The notes under the pieces: model-generated
Database searches by the model: none
The model's input: the letters and a program-made list of their open reading frames with translations, nothing else
What the model was told of the DNA's origin: nothing
Assembly (NCBI RefSeq): GCF_002895435.1
Contig: NZ_POYJ01000002.1
Coordinates: forward strand, 434,001-498,000
DNA: 64,000 nucleotides
Source of the DNA: Aquimarina sediminis
GTDB taxonomy: Bacteria; Bacteroidota; Bacteroidia; Flavobacteriales; Flavobacteriaceae
Direction: 5' to 3'
Program-made: the position numbers and the translations under genes
Shown here: positions 1 to 9,421 of the stretch, piece after piece
Layout of the letters: each line of letters begins with the position of its first letter
Numbering within the stretch: the first letter of the stretch is position 1

Positions 1-323
1 CACCCCAACACAATCTGATAGATGGCTACTTATAAAAATTCTTTTGGTTTCTTGGCAGGAAGAAAACAAAAGCATAAGACTTATTACGATAATAACCTTG
101 TTCATGTCTATACTGTATTTTGCAAAAAAGCATCAAAACGATATACGAGATTATTTTATCTCAGACGTAGCTCCTGTTTGCTTTTTTTATTACTGTGATA
201 ATAGATTTACTATTATAGTATTGTAAAGAGTGTTGAACACTATAAACGATAAAAATTACATTTTTGTTTTATCTTTTAACAAAAAAAACAATAGTGAATA
301 ACTTGGGTAGAATTTCAGTAGTT
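1..323. other. left edge, no convincing gene
   Basis: No recognisable gene lies downstream of sufS. One plus-strand frame is open from base 2 to a TAA at about 229 and would give a short, partly hydrophobic peptide. It has no family resemblance that I can name and could be the tail of a gene cut by the window edge or chance. The sufE and DUF59 genes that often follow sufS in flavobacteria are not here. Confidence 0.5.
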
Positions 324-1538
324 CTAGCTCAACATCATTTTTGCTTTTTTTACCGCTTCTACCAAGGCATCTATTTCTTCTTTTGTGTTATAAAATGAAA
401 AAGAAGCTCTTATGGTTCCTGGTATTTTATAGAAATCCATAATCGGTTGTGCACAGTGATGTCCAGTTCTCACTGCAATACCTAGTTTATCGACAATGGT
501 TCCTACATCATATGGGTGGATATTCTCAAGATTAAAAGAAATTACAGAGGTTTTGTTTTTGGATGTACCATAGATTTTCAATCCATCTATTTCTAGTAAT
601 TTTTGTGTGCCGTATTCAAGCAATTGATTTTCATATGTTGCAATAGCATCAAATCCAATAGTATTCATATAATCCAATGCTGCCCCAAAAGCGATACCGC
701 CACAAATGTTAGGAGTACCGGCTTCAAACTTATGTGGTAGACCAGCGTAAGTGGTTTTTTCAAAGGTAACCTGTTCAATCATTTCTCCCCCACCTTGATA
801 TGGTGGAATTTTGTTTAGCCATTCCTCTTTTCCGTAGAGCATACCCACTCCTGTTGGTCCACAAAGTTTATGAGCAGAGGCAACATAAAAATCTACATCC
901 AAACTCTGAACATCTGGTTTGATATGCGGGCAGGATTGTGCACCATCTATCAATACTGCAGCGCCCACGGCATGTGCTTTCTCAATAATTTCCTCAATAG
1001 GGTTTATTGTTCCTAATGCATTAGAGATATGATTGGTAAAAACAAGCTTGGTTTTATCAGAAAGTAATTGATCATAGACGTCCATTACCAGTTCTCCTTC
1101 TTGATTCATTGGGATAACTTTGAGAATTGCACCAGAACGCTCACAGAGCATTTGCCATGGTACAATATTAGAATGATGCTCTAGGGCAGAAACGATAATC
1201 TCATCACCCTTAGAAAGAAGGTTTGTAAAACCAGTAGCTATGATATTGATACTATGAGTTGTTCCAGAGGTAAGAATAATCTCATGAGTGAGTTTTGCAT
1301 TAAAATGTTCCTGCACTTTTTTTCGAGCGATTTCATAGGCATCTGTAGCTTCTTGAGAAAGCGTATGTACCCCTCGATGGATATTAGCATTGTAGTTACT
1401 ATAATAATCTACTATAGCATCGATAACAACCTGCGGTGTTTGTGAAGTAGCCGCATTATCAAAATATACCAAAGGTTTTCCATTTACTTCTCTTTTTAGG
1501 ATAGGAAAATCTTCTCTAATTTTTAGTACATCTAACAT
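324..1538 (-). CDS. sufS: SufS-type cysteine desulfurase
   Basis: This PLP enzyme takes sulfur from cysteine as a persulfide for Fe-S cluster assembly on SufBCD in the cytoplasm. The 404-residue product shows the NAATSQTP N-terminal motif, the PLP lysine in ASAHKLCGPTG and the catalytic cysteine in TGHHCAQP, all standard for group II NifS/SufS. The ATG at 1538 (MLDVLKIRED) is chosen over a TTG 18 bases upstream because it matches the usual SufS start. It is the last suf gene here and is separated from sufD by an oppositely oriented hydrolase gene, so it needs its own promoter; a TACTTTTG box lies just upstream at 1554-1561. Confidence 0.95.
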   Translation of the reverse strand: MLDVLKIREDFPILKREVNGKPLVYFDNAATSQTPQVVIDAIVDYYSNYNANIHRGVHTLSQEATDAYEIARKKVQEHFNAKLTHEIILTSGTTHSINIIATGFTNLLSKGDEIIVSALEHHSNIVPWQMLCERSGAILKVIPMNQEGELVMDVYDQLLSDKTKLVFTNHISNALGTINPIEEIIEKAHAVGAAVLIDGAQSCPHIKPDVQSLDVDFYVASAHKLCGPTGVGMLYGKEEWLNKIPPYQGGGEMIEQVTFEKTTYAGLPHKFEAGTPNICGGIAFGAALDYMNTIGFDAIATYENQLLEYGTQKLLEIDGLKIYGTSKNKTSVISFNLENIHPYDVGTIVDKLGIAVRTGHHCAQPIMDFYKIPGTIRASFSFYNTKEEIDALVEAVKKAKMMLS

Positions 1539-1553
1539 ATCAATTTCTTTCTG

Positions 1554-1561
1554 CAAAAGTA
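1554..1561 (-). promoter_or_regulatory. putative -7 box of sufS
   Basis: On the minus strand this reads TACTTTTG, a match to the Bacteroidota -7 consensus TAnnTTTG. It lies 15 bases ahead of the sufS ATG, in the divergent gap shared with the serine hydrolase gene. No clear -33 box was seen, so the call is tentative. Confidence 0.4.
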
Positions 1562-1613
1562 GTAAGTATTTCTAATTAGGATTGCCTATTTTTAGAATGA
1601 TTTAACCCTTTGT

Positions 1614-2969
1614 ATGATGAAACGATTTAAAAAAATAATAAAAGTTCTATTTCTTCTACTTTTTGTAGGAATATGTATTGTTGTTGTTATGAATTACCCC
1701 AAGCTCACAATACTAACGGGGTATTCTGCAAAACATATGAATTCATCAGTTTTTATTGGAAATCGTAGTTTGGAATTTACTGATGTAAATGACAATAATT
1801 TCTCTCCTGTTCACTTGGCTGATGATGAGGTGAATATGAAGAAGAAAACTGCTGTTGCTTCTGTTTTTGGGCTTAAAGAAAGAAAAGCTATCTATAGAGA
1901 TGGACTAGGAAGTGTGCTGATTGATGATGACTTTGATGAAAACAAACCGGTTTTAGTACCGTATAGAACCAAAATAAACACGGGATTGCCTTATCCATAT
2001 GGAGAGTTAGAACAAAAAGACACTGTTTTTGGTGATATTGATTATGATAAAGTGAATAGAGTAGTGGCTTCTATTTTTGATACCAATGAGGAAAATATAA
2101 AGAAAACAAGAGCGGTACTAGTACTGTATAAAGATCAGATCATTGCAGAAAAATATATTGATGAGTTAGATAAAAATTCTAAATTATTAGGATGGTCTAT
2201 GACCAAAAGTATTCTTAGTACTACCTATGGAGTACTCCAGACACAAGGCAAAATTAACATTGAGGACAAAGCTCCTATATCAGCATGGCAAAATGATGAA
2301 AGAAAAGAGATAACGATCAATAATTTATTGCAAATGAATAGTGGTTTAGAATGGGACGAAGACTACGGCTCAATTTCTGATGTCACAAAAATGTTATATG
2401 TCGATAAGGATATGACTTCTTCACAGATTCATAAGAAAGCAATTCATAAGCCAAATGAATATTGGTATTATTCTTCTGGGACTTCGAATTTACTATCAGG
2501 AATTTTGAGAAAACAATTTTCTACCTATCAAGAATATCTAGATTTTCCGTATCGTGAGTTTATTGATAAAATCGGAATGAATTCTATGCTTATAGAAACA
2601 GATATGGCTGGCAATTATGTGGGTTCATCCTATGCTTGGGCAACGGTAAGAGATTGGGGTAAATTTGGATTATTATACCTACATAAAGGAGATTGGAATG
2701 GAAATCAGATTTTTAACACCCAATGGTTTGATTATATAACCACTCCAAGCCCTACTTCTGAAGGAGATTATGGAGGACATTTTTGGCTAAATGCAGGAGG
2801 TTTTTACCCTGATGCACCAAAAGATATGTTTTCTGCAAATGGATTTCAGGGACAACGTGTATTTATTATCCCGTCTAAAGATTTGGTAATTGTACGTTTT
2901 GGACTCATTGGAGATGCAGGAGTGGATTTTAATACGTTTCTTAAGGAAATGGTAAGTGCAATAGAATGA
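1614..2969 (+). CDS. membrane-anchored serine hydrolase (beta-lactamase class C fold)
   Basis: The 451-residue protein starts with a basic stretch and one hydrophobic segment (residues about 9-27), probably an uncleaved anchor or signal peptide. The catalytic domain follows: SxxK is seen as SMTK (Ser195, Lys198), and the second motif is a Tyr in YYSSGTSN near residue 286. A late NGFQGQRVFI segment takes the place of the KTG/HxG strand. This fits the beta-lactamase/PBP-like esterase-peptidase family, whose substrates are diverse; I cannot assign one. It lies between sufS and sufD on the opposite strand and is convergent with sufD across a shared hairpin. Two ATGs lie in tandem at 1614 and 1617. 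Confidence 0.85.
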   Translation: MMKRFKKIIKVLFLLLFVGICIVVVMNYPKLTILTGYSAKHMNSSVFIGNRSLEFTDVNDNNFSPVHLADDEVNMKKKTAVASVFGLKERKAIYRDGLGSVLIDDDFDENKPVLVPYRTKINTGLPYPYGELEQKDTVFGDIDYDKVNRVVASIFDTNEENIKKTRAVLVLYKDQIIAEKYIDELDKNSKLLGWSMTKSILSTTYGVLQTQGKINIEDKAPISAWQNDERKEITINNLLQMNSGLEWDEDYGSISDVTKMLYVDKDMTSSQIHKKAIHKPNEYWYYSSGTSNLLSGILRKQFSTYQEYLDFPYREFIDKIGMNSMLIETDMAGNYVGSSYAWATVRDWGKFGLLYLHKGDWNGNQIFNTQWFDYITTPSPTSEGDYGGHFWLNAGGFYPDAPKDMFSANGFQGQRVFIIPSKDLVIVRFGLIGDAGVDFNTFLKEMVSAIE

Positions 2970-2975
2970 GATTAT

Positions 2976-3015
2976 AAAATCACCGCCTAATCTATATAGA
3001 TTAGGCGGTGATTTT
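2976..3015. terminator. bidirectional terminator between hydrolase gene and sufD
   Basis: This is a perfect inverted repeat: AAAATCACCGCCTAA is mirrored by TTAGGCGGTGATTTT, with TCTATATAGA, itself a palindrome, at the centre. The arms are GC-rich inside and AT-rich outside, so it can end transcription from both sides. It sits 7 bases after the hydrolase stop codon and 23 bases from the sufD stop. Confidence 0.85.
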
Positions 3016-3037
3016 ATATATTTTGTAAATATTGATT

Positions 3038-4357
3038 CTACAAATCGAAACCGATATTTACTCCCAGCTTATTAGCAATAAGCTTATTAATTCTATTTTT
3101 TAGCTGAGGTATTTTTACACTCGATAAGACATTATTTGCAAATGCATACATTAATAAAGCTCTAGCTTCTTTTTCTGCAATACCTCTGGAGCGCATATAG
3201 AACAAGGCATTGTCATCTAATTGTCCTATAGTACAACCATGTGAGCATTTTACATCGTCTGCAAAAATTTCTAACTGTGGCTTAGAGTTTATAGTTGCTT
3301 TATCACTTAATAGTATATTATTATTAGATTGAAAAGCATTAGTCTTTTGAGCCTCTCTGTTTACAATGATTTTGCCATTAAAAACACCTGTTGCTTTCTC
3401 ATCAAAAATACCTTTATAGTCTTGATGGCTTTCACAATTTGGTTCTGTATGGTGTACCAAAGTATTATGATCTACATGTTGCTTTCCTTCAATAATTGTA
3501 ACTCCATTGAGGATAGAGTCTATTCTTTCTCCTTTTTGATAGAAATTAAGGTTATTTCTAGTGATATTTCCTCCAAAAGCAAAAGTATGTACTGATGCTA
3601 TACTTTGTGTATGTTGTTCTATAAAGGTGTTATCAACTAAAGAAGCATTTTGATTATCATTTTGGATTTTATAGTAATCCACAAAAGCTCTTTTATCAGC
3701 AAAAATCTCGGTGACAGAATTGGTTAAAACAGGATTTTCTGTTAAACTCTGATGTCTCTCGATAATTTGTACATGAGAATTTTCTCCAACAATAATCAGG
3801 TTTCTGGGTTGTAACATCTGGGCAGATTCATTTCCTGTAGAAAAATGTATGATCTGTATAGGTTTGTCTGCTAGTTTGTTTTTTGGAATATAAATATATG
3901 CTCCTTCTCTTGAAAAAGCGGTGTTTAAAGAAGTAAGACCATCCTGAGGAGCTATTTTATTGAAATAGTTCTCAATTATTGGGCTATATTTTTCATGAGT
4001 TAATGCAGAAGACATTAAACACACATCAATCTTTTCATGAGTGGTTTCGGATAGATGAGAAGAGTACTTACCATCAATAAATACAATTTTATATGTATCA
4101 AGGTCATGAAGAAAGTACTTTTTTATATCCTTAAACTCTAGTGCCTTTTCTTCTTTAGGGAAAATACTATAGTCATGTTTTAATACAGTATTTAGAGAAG
4201 TATATTTCCACGCTTCCTCTTTTTTTGTAGGAAATCCTTTTTCTTCAAAAGTTTTAATAGCGCGGCTTCTTATATCATGCACTGTTGAATCCACATCTAC
4301 AGTGTTTTCAAACGCCAAAAAAGAAGATACTAATTTATCTTTCAACTCCATATTCAT
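3038..4357 (-). CDS. sufD: SufD, Fe-S scaffold complex subunit
   Basis: SufD forms the SufBC2D scaffold on which Fe-S clusters are built. The 439-residue protein has the N-terminal EEAWKYTSL motif typical of SufD, a central beta-helix region, and the C-terminal segment DVKCSHGCTIGQLD followed by FYMRSRGI, with the conserved Cys and His residues. It follows sufC on the same strand after a 63-base gap, in the usual order B-C-D. Two in-frame ATGs are possible at the start (residues 1 and 3). Confidence 0.95.
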   Translation of the reverse strand: MNMELKDKLVSSFLAFENTVDVDSTVHDIRSRAIKTFEEKGFPTKKEEAWKYTSLNTVLKHDYSIFPKEEKALEFKDIKKYFLHDLDTYKIVFIDGKYSSHLSETTHEKIDVCLMSSALTHEKYSPIIENYFNKIAPQDGLTSLNTAFSREGAYIYIPKNKLADKPIQIIHFSTGNESAQMLQPRNLIIVGENSHVQIIERHQSLTENPVLTNSVTEIFADKRAFVDYYKIQNDNQNASLVDNTFIEQHTQSIASVHTFAFGGNITRNNLNFYQKGERIDSILNGVTIIEGKQHVDHNTLVHHTEPNCESHQDYKGIFDEKATGVFNGKIIVNREAQKTNAFQSNNNILLSDKATINSKPQLEIFADDVKCSHGCTIGQLDDNALFYMRSRGIAEKEARALLMYAFANNVLSSVKIPQLKNRINKLIANKLGVNIGFDL

Positions 4358-4420
4358 TGCTTATTGTCTGTTGTTTGTCATTGATTTAATAGTTGCGTAA
4401 AATCTGTAACAACCAACTAA

Positions 4421-5173
4421 TTACGCATTTATTTCTTCTTTAATCCAGTCGTATCCTTTTTCTTCTAATTCTAGAGCGAGTTCTTTTGTACCAGATTTTA
4501 CGATTTTACCATCATATAAAACATGTACAAAATCAGGAACGATGTAATCTAACAGTCTTTGGTAGTGAGTAATTACTACTATAGCATTATTTTCACTCTT
4601 TAATTTGTTCACACCATTTGCAACAATTCGAAGGGCGTCAATATCAAGTCCAGAGTCTGTCTCATCCAAAATAGCTAATTTGGGTTCCATCATCGCCATT
4701 TGAAAGATTTCATTACGTTTTTTTTCTCCTCCAGAGAAACCTTCATTAAGCGAACGGGATAAAAATTTACGATCAATTTCTAGCAACTCAGATTTTTCTC
4801 GAATTTTTTTCAGCATATCTTTAGCAGGCATTTCTTCTTGTCCTTGTGCTTTTCGAGTTTCGTTGATAGCCGTTTTCATAAAATTGGTAACGGTTACGCC
4901 AGGGATTTCGACAGGATACTGAAAAGACAGAAAAATACCTTTATGAGCACGTTCTTCTGCCGCAAGCTCCTCGATATCCTCTCCCTCTAAAAGAATTTTA
5001 CCTTTTGTAACTTCATATTCCTCTTTTCCTGCAACAATACTGGCTAGTGTACTTTTTCCTGCGCCATTAGGTCCCATGATAGCATGGATTTCTCCTGCGT
5101 TAACATTAAGGTTTAGCCCTTTCAAAATTTCTTTTCCTTCTACACTGGCGTGTAAATCATTTATTTCTAACAT
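4421..5173 (-). CDS. sufC: SufC, Fe-S assembly ATPase
   Basis: This cytoplasmic ABC-type ATPase drives the SufBC2D complex. The product of about 250 residues carries the Walker A GPNGAGKS, the ABC signature region LNEGFSGGEKKR and the Walker B/D-loop ILDETDSGLD, with the Suf-specific Asp-Glu-Thr-Asp. The ATG at 5173 (MLEINDLHASVEG) is preferred; a TTG three codons upstream would add MYS. It lies between the small lipoprotein gene and sufD. Confidence 0.95.
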   Translation of the reverse strand: MLEINDLHASVEGKEILKGLNLNVNAGEIHAIMGPNGAGKSTLASIVAGKEEYEVTKGKILLEGEDIEELAAEERAHKGIFLSFQYPVEIPGVTVTNFMKTAINETRKAQGQEEMPAKDMLKKIREKSELLEIDRKFLSRSLNEGFSGGEKKRNEIFQMAMMEPKLAILDETDSGLDIDALRIVANGVNKLKSENNAIVVITHYQRLLDYIVPDFVHVLYDGKIVKSGTKELALELEEKGYDWIKEEINA

Positions 5174-5220
5174 GCTGTACAATGCTTTTATCTCTTAAAC
5201 GGGAGATATAATTTATGTAT

Positions 5221-5616
5221 TTAATTCTCTTTATTTAAATGTATATTGGAGTTTTCCTGACTTTCTGAAGATTTAATTTTGGTTGGCAATTCAGATGTTG
5301 GGGCGCTTACTCCAATAATTTCTTTTATTTCTACTATTTCCTCCCAACCTTGGTCGGGGTTAGGTTTTATAATACCTTTGACCACTACAGGAACCATATC
5401 GTATTCTTCTCTCTGTAATGGTTTTACTTTTTTTGCTAGTTCATGTGTTAATTTGTTAATCACTACACCGTATATAAAGTCGTTACCTTTTAATACAGCT
5501 GCATCATCAATAAGAATAAATTCTCCTCGAATCAAATCAGATTCTTTATTGTTGTTTTCAGATTTACATGAAAATAGTATCAGGCTTAGAGTAATTAAGA
5601 TAAATGATTTTTTCAT
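5221..5616 (-). CDS. small lipoprotein inside the suf operon
   Basis: I do not recognise the family. The 131-residue protein begins with a lipoprotein signal (MKKSFILITLSLILFSC, Cys16), followed by an acidic linker and a compact domain ending in a disordered Ser/Asn-rich tail. It contains no cysteine besides the lipid-anchor one, so it is unlikely to bind a cluster. It lies between sufB (27 bases) and sufC (47 bases), on the same strand, and so is probably co-transcribed with cytoplasmic Fe-S genes although it is exported itself. Confidence 0.75.
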   Translation of the reverse strand: MKKSFILITLSLILFSCKSENNNKESDLIRGEFILIDDAAVLKGNDFIYGVVINKLTHELAKKVKPLQREEYDMVPVVVKGIIKPNPDQGWEEIVEIKEIIGVSAPTSELPTKIKSSESQENSNIHLNKEN

Positions 5617-5643
5617 TAATATAGATTTGTTGGTTTTACAATA

Positions 5644-7089
5644 TTACCCGACAGAACCTTCGAGAGAAATTTCAAGAAGTTTTTGTGCTTCTACTGCAAA
5701 CTCCATAGGCAATTTATTCAATACTTCTTTACTAAAACCATTAACAATCAAAGCAATTGCTTTTTCAGTATCAATTCCTCGTTGGTTGCAATAAAAAAGT
5801 TGATCTTCACCTATTTTACTTGTAGTAGCTTCATGTTCTATCTGAGCAGTTTTGTTCTTTGCTTCTATATAAGGAAACGTATGTGCTCCACATTCATTGC
5901 CCATTAATAATGAATCACATTGTGAAAAGTTACGGGCATTAGTTGCTCTACTGTTTATTTGTACTAATCCCCGGTAGCTGTTCTGGGATTTTCCTGCAGA
6001 GATACCTTTAGAAATGATTGTACTCTTGGTGTTTTTGCCTAAGTGTATCATTTTTGTACCAGTATCTGCTTGTTGATAGTTGTTGGTTACTGCAATAGAA
6101 TAAAATTCTCCTACAGAATTATCTCCTTTGAGTACACACGAAGGATATTTCCAGGTAACTGCTGATCCTGTTTCTACCTGTGTCCATGAAATCTTGGCAT
6201 TGTTTTCACAGAGTCCTCTTTTGGTTACAAAATTATATACCCCACCTTTTCCTTCGGCATTACCAGGATACCAATTCTGCACTGTAGAATATTTTATTTC
6301 AGCACCATCTAATGCTATTAATTCAACAACAGCAGCATGCAATTGATTTTCATCTCTAGAAGGAGCAGTACATCCTTCTAGGTAGCTTACATAACTGTCT
6401 TTATCGGCAATTACCAACGTGCGTTCGAATTGACCTGTTCCTGCTTGATTAATTCTAAAATAGGTTGATAGTTCCATTGGGCAACGAACACCTTTAGGGA
6501 TATAACAAAAAGAACCATCGCTAAAAACAGCAGAGTTTAAAGCGGCATAAAAATTATCTTTTTGAGGAACTATTGATCCTATATATTTTTTAACTAATTC
6601 AGGGTGTTCCTGAATAGCTTCAGAAATAGAGCAAAATATAATTCCTTTTTCGGCAAGAGTTGCTTTGAAAGTTGTAGCTACAGAAACAGAATCCATAACA
6701 ATATCTACGGCTACTCCAGCTAACTTCTTTTGTTCTTCTAATGAAATTCCAAGTTTTTTAAAAGTATCTAGTAATTCTGGATCCACCTCATCGATACTAT
6801 TGTATTTTGGTTTTTTATTGGGGGCAGAATAATAAGAAATACTTTGAAAATCGGGTTTTTCATAAGTAACATTTGCCCATTCGGGCTCATCCATCTGTTC
6901 CCAGATGCGAAATGCTTCTAATCTCCATTCTGTCATCCATTCGGGCTCTTCTTTTTTCTTAGAAATTGCACGAACTATATCTTCATTAAGACCAATAGGA
7001 AAAGTATCTGATTCTATATCGGTATAGAATCCGTACTCGTATTCCTTGGTTTCTAATTCTTTCTTTAAATCGTCTTCAGTATATGCCAT
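5644..7089 (-). CDS. sufB: SufB, Fe-S scaffold complex subunit
   Basis: SufB is the main cluster scaffold of the SufBC2D complex. The 481-residue protein has the typical length and strongly conserved segments: [13 protein letters not shown] near the N terminus, the cysteine in [19 protein letters not shown], and [11 protein letters not shown] and [17 protein letters not shown] toward the C terminus. It follows the IscA-like gene after 37 bases and starts the scaffold part of the operon. Confidence 0.97.
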   Translation of the reverse strand: MAYTEDDLKKELETKEYEYGFYTDIESDTFPIGLNEDIVRAISKKKEEPEWMTEWRLEAFRIWEQMDEPEWANVTYEKPDFQSISYYSAPNKKPKYNSIDEVDPELLDTFKKLGISLEEQKKLAGVAVDIVMDSVSVATTFKATLAEKGIIFCSISEAIQEHPELVKKYIGSIVPQKDNFYAALNSAVFSDGSFCYIPKGVRCPMELSTYFRINQAGTGQFERTLVIADKDSYVSYLEGCTAPSRDENQLHAAVVELIALDGAEIKYSTVQNWYPGNAEGKGGVYNFVTKRGLCENNAKISWTQVETGSAVTWKYPSCVLKGDNSVGEFYSIAVTNNYQQADTGTKMIHLGKNTKSTIISKGISAGKSQNSYRGLVQINSRATNARNFSQCDSLLMGNECGAHTFPYIEAKNKTAQIEHEATTSKIGEDQLFYCNQRGIDTEKAIALIVNGFSKEVLNKLPMEFAVEAQKLLEISLEGSVG

Positions 7090-7126
7090 CTTCTGTATCC
7101 TAAATTAATTCAGGATTTTTTATCAA

Positions 7127-7456
7127 TTAAAGGGAGAAACTTTCTCCACAGCCACAAGTTCTACTTGCGTTGGGGTTATTAAATACAAATCCGGTACCAT
7201 TAAGTCCTCCAGAATACTCAAGAGTGGTACCGATGAGGTAAAGAAAACTCTTTTTGTCAACAATGATTTTTATATCATTATCTTCAAAAACCTTATCTCC
7301 ATCTTCTTGGTTTTTATCAAATTTTAAATCATACGATAAACCAGAACATCCGCCACTTTTTACACCTACACGCACGTAGTCTGTAGAAGCATCAAACCCA
7401 TCATCATTCATCAATTCAACGACCTTCTTTTTTGCTGTATTAGATACTTTGATCAT
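7127..7456 (-). CDS. IscA/SufA-type Fe-S carrier
   Basis: This 109-residue A-type carrier accepts clusters or iron and passes them to client proteins. It has the family length and the three conserved cysteines, one in KSGGCSGLSYDL and two in the C-terminal TCGCGE motif. It is the first gene of the suf operon, with a good promoter match at 7492-7499. Whether it should be called sufA, iscA or erpA cannot be decided from sequence alone, so no symbol is given. Confidence 0.93.
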   Translation of the reverse strand: MIKVSNTAKKKVVELMNDDGFDASTDYVRVGVKSGGCSGLSYDLKFDKNQEDGDKVFEDNDIKIIVDKKSFLYLIGTTLEYSGGLNGTGFVFNNPNASRTCGCGESFSL

Positions 7457-7491
7457 ACTTATTGTATAATAGATTAATTATAAATAGAATG

Positions 7492-7499
7492 CAAATATA
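7492..7499 (-). promoter_or_regulatory. putative -7 box of the suf operon
   Basis: The minus strand reads TATATTTG, a perfect match to TAnnTTTG, 35 bases ahead of the IscA-like start codon. A TTTC about 23 bases further upstream could serve as a weak -33 element. Confidence 0.55.
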
Positions 7500-7589
7500 C
7501 TACATAAGTAGATTTTATACACGAAACCTAACATTTATCTATCATATATTAGAATAGGCAAAAACTATAATAGAGATAGAAAAAGGTTT

Positions 7590-8636
7590 CTAAAATTCTG
7601 AAAAACGATTATCATTCAAAAAATCATCATCGGTAAGTGTTTTTAAGAAAGCAATAATTAATTGCTTATCACTTTCTGTCATTGGGATTCCTAAGGTGCC
7701 ATTTTGATTTTTGAAGATAGGGTCTAATGTTTCTGAATCGACCATACCGTTGCCATAATGATCCAGCACATCATCAAGTGTTTTCAATCTACCATCATGC
7801 ATATAAGGAAAAGTAAGTTCAATATTTCTTAAACTAGGAACTTTGAATTTATAGGAATCTTCTGATAATCCGGTAACACGGTTTCTTCCTACATCATTAT
7901 ATTGGGGATCAATAGCTAATCCATTATTTCTATAAGATTGGTCAGTAAACAAAGTACCTTTATGACAAGAAGCACATTTAGCTTTGAAAAGCTCAAATCC
8001 AGCTGCTTCATTTTCTGTAAATACAGAACCTTCATTTCTTTCTATCTTATCATATTTTGTATTTGCAGAAATCATCATAATCATAAACTGAGATATAGCC
8101 TTAAGGATATTGTCAGAATTGATTTTTTGATCATCAAATGCTTCTGCAAATAGCTTTACATATTCGGGTTTTTCTTCTAGTTTTTTGATAATTCCGGTAA
8201 ATGTTTCATTCATTTCAACCTCTGCGGTAATTGGTATAATAGGTTGCAGATCTAGATGAATTGCTGCTCCATCCCAAGTGAATTCTTTCATAAATGCCAT
8301 ATTGTGCAGGGGTTGAGCATTGCGTGTGCCAAGAGCCCCGCCTACTCCATGACTTACGATATGAGTATGATGAGTAAATGCAAAATCCTGAATATGACAA
8401 AAACCACAAGAAATAACACCATCTGAAGCTAGACGACCGTCATAAAATAGCTTTTTCCCAAGTTCAAAACCTTTTTCGGTTGGTGGGTTAAGGGTTATGT
8501 TATAACTTGGTTCTGGGAAATTTGCAGGAACAGTAAATTCTAATTTTGTGTTTTCTATAGGGATATATTCACTATCCTTTTCAGAGCTACAAGCAGTTCC
8601 GAAAAGGATAATAAATATGTATGATAATAATTTCAA
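7590..8636 (-). CDS. diheme cytochrome c peroxidase / MauG-family lipoprotein
   Basis: This is a 348-residue exported diheme protein with a lipoprotein signal (Cys16) and two CxxCH sites, CGFCH (Cys77, Cys80, His81) and CASCHKG (Cys221, Cys224, His225). The segment YMHDGRL after the second heme keeps the Met/His seen in bacterial cytochrome c peroxidases. It starts only 8 bases after the MbnP-like gene. In methanobactin loci a MauG-like enzyme (MbnH) modifies a tryptophan of its MbnP partner, so a similar pair is inferred; plain peroxidase activity is the alternative. The start is a TTG at 8636, since no ATG fits the signal peptide. Confidence 0.88.
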   Translation of the reverse strand: MKLLSYIFIILFGTACSSEKDSEYIPIENTKLEFTVPANFPEPSYNITLNPPTEKGFELGKKLFYDGRLASDGVISCGFCHIQDFAFTHHTHIVSHGVGGALGTRNAQPLHNMAFMKEFTWDGAAIHLDLQPIIPITAEVEMNETFTGIIKKLEEKPEYVKLFAEAFDDQKINSDNILKAISQFMIMMISANTKYDKIERNEGSVFTENEAAGFELFKAKCASCHKGTLFTDQSYRNNGLAIDPQYNDVGRNRVTGLSEDSYKFKVPSLRNIELTFPYMHDGRLKTLDDVLDHYGNGMVDSETLDPIFKNQNGTLGIPMTESDKQLIIAFLKTLTDDDFLNDNRFSEF

Positions 8637-8644
8637 AATGATAG

Positions 8645-9418
8645 TTATTTGGTAATGCTAATCGCGTTAAACATGGTCATTACGTTTTCTGCAATTTTGG
8701 GAGCAAACTCCGGATCTACTTGAATACTATTTTTTACTGCTAGAGAATGTGTGTTTGTACTGTCAAAAACTTTAGTTATATCAGCATTAATTAATAGTAT
8801 AGGTTCTGCTCCTTCTGCAATAGTTAATGTGCTTGGGAGGTCTAGTGTAATCTCTTTGTAATTATCTAGTGCAGTACCATGACTTCCTACATGAATTAAA
8901 AAATCAGTACTTGGTCCTGCATTGGTAGTATACCCTCCTTCAAACTTAAAAAATATATATCCTGCAGACCAATTCCATACCATGGCATTTTCTTCTGCTG
9001 TTGGTATAAAGTTAGCCATCCCCGATTCAAAAGGATATTTTGACTGATCAACGCCAACACCAAATTTAATTTTAGAATACTCGCCTGAGGCAATTTCTGA
9101 AAGAGAAACACTTTTACTGGTTTCTACTTCTTCATTGATCAAAAAATAGCTTTGTTCTGTAGGGTATTTAAATTCTTCTCCATTTGCTTTGATAAGGACA
9201 ATGTTACTAACTATGTATTTTAATTCTGCAATGGTATAGGTTTCATTACTATCATTAGTATAAGAGAGATTGTTTAATGCTATAGTTTTGTTATCTATAA
9301 CATTATTAAAGTCAATTTTTACTGATCCAAACGTAGGTTCTGTTGTTTGATCGTCATCATCACTTTTACATGATATAACCATTAAAAAGGTTAATGTGAT
9401 TATTGTTATTTTTTTCAT
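8645..9418 (-). CDS. MbnP-family lipoprotein
   Basis: The 257-residue product has a lipoprotein signal with Cys17 and an Asp-rich linker. The body matches what I know of the MbnP domain: an early VKIDFNN strand, YTIAELKYIVSNI, a Trp-rich MVWNWSAGYIFFKFEG segment (Trp148, Trp150) and a His-containing DFLIHVGSHG. In the methanobactin system MbnP binds copper in the periplasm and has a tryptophan oxidised to kynurenine by MbnH. Here it lies directly upstream of a MauG-type gene in an operon, which supports the same partnership. No methanobactin precursor was seen. Confidence 0.78.
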   Translation of the reverse strand: MKKITIITLTFLMVISCKSDDDDQTTEPTFGSVKIDFNNVIDNKTIALNNLSYTNDSNETYTIAELKYIVSNIVLIKANGEEFKYPTEQSYFLINEEVETSKSVSLSEIASGEYSKIKFGVGVDQSKYPFESGMANFIPTAEENAMVWNWSAGYIFFKFEGGYTTNAGPSTDFLIHVGSHGTALDNYKEITLDLPSTLTIAEGAEPILLINADITKVFDSTNTHSLAVKNSIQVDPEFAPKIAENVMTMFNAISITK

Positions 9419-9421
9419 TTT

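Noticed and set aside
5279-5794. Plus-strand frame of 171 codons across the suf lipoprotein and the end of sufB
   Set aside because: It overlaps the antisense of two supported genes and has no recognisable features.
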